Assembly: GCF_030409055.1 (NCBI RefSeq)
Contig: NZ_CP116619.1
Location: 62,001-126,000 of the forward strand
Direction of reading: 5' to 3'
Length of the DNA stretch: 64,000 nt
From: Trichocoleus desertorum NBK24
GTDB lineage: Bacteria; Cyanobacteriota; Cyanobacteriia; FACHB-46
Below the pieces are notes generated by a model. That model was not told the DNA's origin, did no database searches, and was given only the letters and a program-made list of their open reading frames with translations. Positions 60,568 through 64,000 of this stretch are shown here, piece by piece. Position 1 is the first letter of the stretch, and every line of letters begins with the position of its first letter. The translations under genes were made by a program, and so were the position numbers.

Positions 60568-61518
60568 ATGAATGCTTCCCCAATGATTCACCTCAAAACT
60601 CTTGCGGCAAACTATCAAATCCTGGAGATTACCACCATTCCTCCTAACCAGCAGATTGAACCGGAGGCGATCGCCCAGATTGAGCTACCCCCTGATTTAG
60701 ACCTGACGCGAGAGGTGGTTTTATTTGGACAGATGCCAACTTGGCTCTATGGTATTTTAGTTAAGCATTGCCGTACAGCGCCTTGGATGGCTTGCTTCTC
60801 TGCACCAGAGGGAGGAGCGATCGTGGTTCATAGCCGAGTACCAGAACGAGCGATCGGGGATTTGATTTCAATCACGTTGCAGCGCCCGACTCGCCCTGCG
60901 ATTTTGATTGGGGGTCCGCCAGAAAGTGGCAAGAGTATCTTTTCTAATGCTCTACGTTTAGGTTTGAATCGGCAGTGTCCTGAGCAGCAAATATTTTTGC
61001 AGCGGGCGAACTGGGATGGAGAAGGTAATTGGAGCCACGAATCCCGCGATCGCGATTTTGCCAAACGGTTGATCACAGAGCATGAGCGTCGGATTCATGA
61101 GCACGAAAATGCGGCTGAACTCATCCCAGAGTATTTTCGGTATCACACGCGGGCGACCGCGAACCTACGGCAGTTGGTTAATTTGGTATTGGTTGATGTC
61201 GGTGGCAAGGTGCAACCGGAGAAAATTCCTTTAGTGAAGCAATGCACTCACTACATCATCATTAGTAAACACTGTGAACTCATGCAGGAATGGCATGACT
61301 TGTGCCAACCTCATCTTCAACCGCTAGCCGTAATCCATAGTGTGTTGGAACCACAAGGCTTTCGGATACTAGCAACTGAGCCATGTTTAGAAATCATTGC
61401 GGGACCCTGGACCTCAGAACAGACGCTACAGGTGCCAGATGTTTTATTACAAGCAGTACAAACTCACTGTTTAGCCAATAGACCTGCTTTGAAAATAGAA
61501 GACTATGCGGGCGGTTGA
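60568..61518 (+). CDS. csx3: Csx3 fused to a P-loop NTPase domain, 316 aa
   Basis: Residues 1-105 form a Csx3 domain (PTWLYGILVKHCRTAPWMAC, then FSAPEGGAIVVHSRVPERAI), the rest a P-loop domain with AILIGGPPESGKSIFSNALR near 112 and VLVDVGGKVQPEKIP. In this copy the DPR motif is replaced by SAP, so the ring-nuclease site may be lost. Csx3-AAA fusions are known in cyanobacteria. Thirty base pairs separate it from the first csx3. The last residues overlap the stop of the convergent IS110 gene, and the true C-terminus may be a little altered. Confidence 0.75.
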   Translation: MNASPMIHLKTLAANYQILEITTIPPNQQIEPEAIAQIELPPDLDLTREVVLFGQMPTWLYGILVKHCRTAPWMACFSAPEGGAIVVHSRVPERAIGDLISITLQRPTRPAILIGGPPESGKSIFSNALRLGLNRQCPEQQIFLQRANWDGEGNWSHESRDRDFAKRLITEHERRIHEHENAAELIPEYFRYHTRATANLRQLVNLVLVDVGGKVQPEKIPLVKQCTHYIIISKHCELMQEWHDLCQPHLQPLAVIHSVLEPQGFRILATEPCLEIIAGPWTSEQTLQVPDVLLQAVQTHCLANRPALKIEDYAGG

Positions 61519-62828
61519 GTCACAGGAGGCGGAATGAGCTGAACCTGATAGCCTAGCCGTTCCACCTGTTGTTGCAGTCTCTTCAAACGTTGTTCTTGAG
61601 AGCGTTCCCCTGTGTCGCTAGCCCGGTAATCCCGATAGGGCTGATGCTGTTTCAACATGTGATAGACCGCAATCAACAATCGATGAGCTACAGCAACAAT
61701 TGCTCGTTTGTGTCCTCGTCTGGGGGCTAAACGACGATAAACGCTGGCAAAGTAGGAGGTTCTACAGCGTACCGCTGCATTCGCCATCTGCACCAGCATC
61801 CCCCGCAGCCAACGATTACTCGGTGGCGTCTTACCCGAATACTGTTTGCCCGCACTCTCGTGATTGCCTGGACAAATGCCTGCCCACTTACACAAGTGAG
61901 CTGCACTGGGAAAGCGTCCCATATCTACCCCGACTTCTGCCAATAGCAGTTCGGCACTGCGACGAGCCACTCCAGGAATGGTATCGAGAAGCGTCATCGC
62001 CTGCTGCCAAGATAACAATCGCTCCACCCCCTCAGGGCAAGAGGAATCAGAAGGTGTTGGAGGCTCACACTCCGGTGGAGGAGATTGAGACTGAATCAAC
62101 TGCTCAATGCGCTCATCGAACTGTTGCAGATGAGCTTCGAGAAACTCCAGTTGTTCGAGATGAGTTTGGATCAAAAAGCGATGATGTTCTCGCACTCGAC
62201 CTGTGAGTGCTTCGCTTAAGGCAGCTTGTTTGCGTCGCAATCGTCCTTTCGCATGCTCTGCTAGAGCTTCTGGGTTCTCGGTTCCCTTGACTAGCGCTTT
62301 GAGCATCGCTCTGGCAGACACACCACTAATATCAGTGACAACGGAGGCCAGTTTGAGGTTGGCCCATTCCAACACCTTCTGTAAGCGGTTGATGATACAG
62401 GCCTTGTCACGGATGAGGGTCGTGCGCTGGCGGGTTAAATCCCGTAAGTCACGCTGGGGGAGCGGTGGAATGAAACTCCCTCGCACTAATCCATAACTTA
62501 GTAGCTCAGCCAACCATTCTGCATCTTTGACATCGGTTTTACGTCCCGGAACTTGTTTGAAGTGGTGGGAGTTCACCACCCTCACCTCAAAGCTGCTTTC
62601 GAGCAAGTTGTAAACGGGTTTCCAATACTCCCCTGTGCTCTCCATTGCCACATGGGTGATGTGTTCACTCGATAACCAGTCACACAAGCTCAGCAGTTCA
62701 CGGGTGGTCGTACCGTAGGTTCTCGTTTCCCGCTTCGCTTTGCCATTTTCACTCGAGGTTAGGCAGCAGACCACAACCGTCTTTTTGTGGACATCAATTC
62801 CAGCGCAGCACTCATGAGTCACTTGCAT
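61503..62828 (-). CDS. IS110-family recombinase, 441 aa
   Basis: N-terminal DEDD (RuvC-like) domain: AGIDVHKKTVVVCCLTSSEN, HVAMESTGEYWKPVYNLLES and PGRKTDVKDAEWLAELLSYG. The C-terminal Tnp domain has LLDTIPGVARRSAELLLAEV and HLCKWAGICPGNHESAGKQY with the Ser of the active site in this family. ATG 62828 has GGAGGA 7 nt upstream. IS110 recombinases use a bridge RNA encoded in the element's non-coding end. The stop codon is at the csx3 end, so the element starts there. Confidence 0.9.
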   Translation of the reverse strand: MQVTHECCAGIDVHKKTVVVCCLTSSENGKAKRETRTYGTTTRELLSLCDWLSSEHITHVAMESTGEYWKPVYNLLESSFEVRVVNSHHFKQVPGRKTDVKDAEWLAELLSYGLVRGSFIPPLPQRDLRDLTRQRTTLIRDKACIINRLQKVLEWANLKLASVVTDISGVSARAMLKALVKGTENPEALAEHAKGRLRRKQAALSEALTGRVREHHRFLIQTHLEQLEFLEAHLQQFDERIEQLIQSQSPPPECEPPTPSDSSCPEGVERLLSWQQAMTLLDTIPGVARRSAELLLAEVGVDMGRFPSAAHLCKWAGICPGNHESAGKQYSGKTPPSNRWLRGMLVQMANAAVRCRTSYFASVYRRLAPRRGHKRAIVAVAHRLLIAVYHMLKQHQPYRDYRASDTGERSQEQRLKRLQQQVERLGYQVQLIPPPVTQPPA

Positions 62829-63057
62829 CGGCTGATCCTCCAATGGAGTTGAACTGGTTCGCCCGCCATGAAGGTAATCGATCCTGCTTTGCGTGCTACC
62901 TCAGATGCTATGAGATGCACAAGTGGTTGTGCCGTTAGCGGGCGCGGTCAGTCTCTTGCTCAGGCTTGGGGCACTAGTTCCATTCCGACCTCTGAACCAG
63001 TTTGTCAGTGTGACTTTACCACTTTCATTCGCGGTTGTGAGCAGTGGCTCATGATGT
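62829..63057 (-). ncRNA. Non-coding end of IS110, candidate bridge-RNA region
   Basis: 229 bp upstream of the IS110 recombinase with no gene. Bridge RNAs of IS110 elements come from this non-coding end on the strand of the recombinase. I cannot fold it reliably here; the placement is inferred from family knowledge. The next element (IS5) begins at 63058. Confidence 0.45.
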
Positions 63058-63994
63058 CTCTTGCAGATTAGAACTAATCACTGAGCTTGAGACTGCTCAT
63101 AGTTGTACAAAGCAGCAATCAAATTGCATCGCAGCCCAAAGCGACGACGGCGATTGCGATAGCGCTCAGCTAAAATTCTAAAAATCTTCAAGCAGCGATT
63201 GACCTGCTCAATCACGACCCGATCGCGAGCTAAGGTGCGATTGTAAGCTTTGTCCTCACGGCTCAGCTGTCCGCCTCTCGGTTTCTTTTTGGGTAAGCAA
63301 CTGTTGGGATGAAGTGTTTGCATCCCTTGGTAGCCCTTATCCTGCAAACTTTGTGTTTGGGGATGAAAATGAACCCCTGAGGCTTGAAACAACTTGAAAT
63401 CGTGACGACGTCCCTTGCCAAAAAAGGTGCAGATGATGCGGCCTGTTGCTTGCTCAACGACCAGTTGGCATTTGAGGGTGTGTCTCTTCTTTTTGCCTGA
63501 GTAAAACCACCGCTGACGGCGCTTTGGTCGCTCAATGGGAGTTTCAGTGACATCGAGCACGACCACCTGCGGTTTGGCGAAACCCTGTAGCAGTTGTTTC
63601 TTACCAGGCAAGCGGAATCGGCCAGAGCGCATCAAGGCATCCTCAACCCAGTGCACGATGCGGCAGACACTCGCTTCGCTCACGCCCCAACTGCTGCCAA
63701 TGTGGAAGTAGGTGCGAGACTCTCGCCAATACTCCAATGCCACCAGCACCCGATCCTCAATCCCTAGCTTGGGCTTAGCACCCGGTTTAGGAACAGGTCG
63801 CCACAAGGGGTGGAGGGTATTCACCATTTGGCGAAAGGTATTTCGTTGAACCCCAAAGCGACGCTTAAAGTGCTTAGGGGACAGAGTTTGCGCTATCGTG
63901 TAGTTCATCATCAGGACGCTTTTCAATGGTAATGTCCTGATTTTTCTCATTTTCAAAGCTTTAGCAACCCTCTCAAGAAGCTAATCTGCAAGAG
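63058..63994 (-). mobile_element. IS5-family element
   Basis: CTCTTGCAGATTAG at 63058-63071 and its complement at 63981-63994 form the terminal inverted repeats, enclosing one transposase gene. The flanks give no clear target duplication (GATGT and GTCCAA). The element adjoins the IS110 non-coding end. Confidence 0.8.
63078..63956 (-). CDS. IS5-family (IS1031/ISL2-like) transposase, 292 aa
   Basis: Helix-turn-helix (YFHIGSSWGVSEASVCRIVH) followed by a DDE domain: QVVVLDVTETPIERPKRRQR, HDFKLFQASGVHF with SLQDKGYQGMQTLHPNS, and NRTLARDRVVIEQVNRCLKI with the Glu. Typical of the DDE_Tnp_4 group. The start may be the Met at 63911, since the first 15 residues are unusual. Intact length. Confidence 0.85.
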   Translation of the reverse strand: MKMRKIRTLPLKSVLMMNYTIAQTLSPKHFKRRFGVQRNTFRQMVNTLHPLWRPVPKPGAKPKLGIEDRVLVALEYWRESRTYFHIGSSWGVSEASVCRIVHWVEDALMRSGRFRLPGKKQLLQGFAKPQVVVLDVTETPIERPKRRQRWFYSGKKKRHTLKCQLVVEQATGRIICTFFGKGRRHDFKLFQASGVHFHPQTQSLQDKGYQGMQTLHPNSCLPKKKPRGGQLSREDKAYNRTLARDRVVIEQVNRCLKIFRILAERYRNRRRRFGLRCNLIAALYNYEQSQAQ

Positions 63995-64000
63995 GTCCAA

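Noticed and set aside
62868-63071. 67-codon plus-strand frame opposite the IS110 non-coding end
   Set aside because: It lies antisense to the region expected to hold the bridge RNA, with no gene-like features.

Overview
The window is chromosomal DNA of a cyanobacterium. HIP1-type octamers (GCGATCGC) are frequent in the ordinary genes. The gene content is also cyanobacterial: HemJ, a Ycf45-like R3H ATPase, PEP-CTERM surface proteins, TreS-maltokinase, a type V-K CRISPR-associated transposon and the TIGR03985-type CRISPR regulator. The genus cannot be fixed from the sequence alone.

Layout. (1) 1-2955 is a pile-up of mobile DNA: the edge of an IS4-type element, an ISKra4-like transposase cut by an IS701-like insertion (6-bp target duplication), and a truncated RAYT transposase. 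(2) 3053-28430 is mostly housekeeping or metabolic DNA: an FAD oxidoreductase, an rRNA methyltransferase, a DUF815 ATPase, a MauG/CcpA-type dihaem protein, PEP-CTERM protein, SLH-GHL10 hydrolase, TreS-Mak fusion, R3H ATPase, LCP ligase, NIF3, HemJ and GH31. (3) tRNA-Val(GAC) at 28599-28672 is the attachment target of a type V-K CAST. The element runs from 28680 to about 40.45 kb and carries a TGTACAG end, a delocalised homing crRNA, a 5-repeat CRISPR, tracrRNA, cas12k, a decayed type I restriction-modification cargo with IS1 and IS66 insertions, and tniQ-tnsC-tnsB. (4) 40.5-51.6 kb is a type III-B (Cmr) system. The effector operon (cas10/cmr2, cmr3, cmr4, cmr5 and a double-RAMP cmr6 gene) lies on the minus strand. 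Divergent from it is an operon with a membrane CARF protein, an RT-Cas1 fusion split by an ISKra4-like element, and cas2. (5) 51810-56912 is a 66-repeat CRISPR array. (6) 57-61.5 kb holds a PEP-CTERM protein, an HD hydrolase overlapping the WYL-type CRISPR regulator, and a divergent pair of Csx3 genes (the second fused to a P-loop domain). (7) The right edge is IS110 and IS5 transposases.

How the parts work together. The CAST is a guided transposon. A 17-nt guide beside its end matches tRNA-Val at 16 of 17 positions behind a GGTT PAM, and the transposon end lies 60-61 bp from that PAM, so the sequence records its own homing event. No matching end is visible on the tnsB side, where the type III operon terminator begins about 50 bp away. 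The type III locus looks like a complete cyclic-oligoadenylate signalling system: Cas10 has a GGDD palm and no HD domain, the membrane CARF protein is a likely effector, and Csx3 a likely ring nuclease. Its adaptation gene is broken: removing the IS and one copy of its 8-bp duplication restores a 700-codon RT-Cas1 reading frame. No cas6 is seen in the window.
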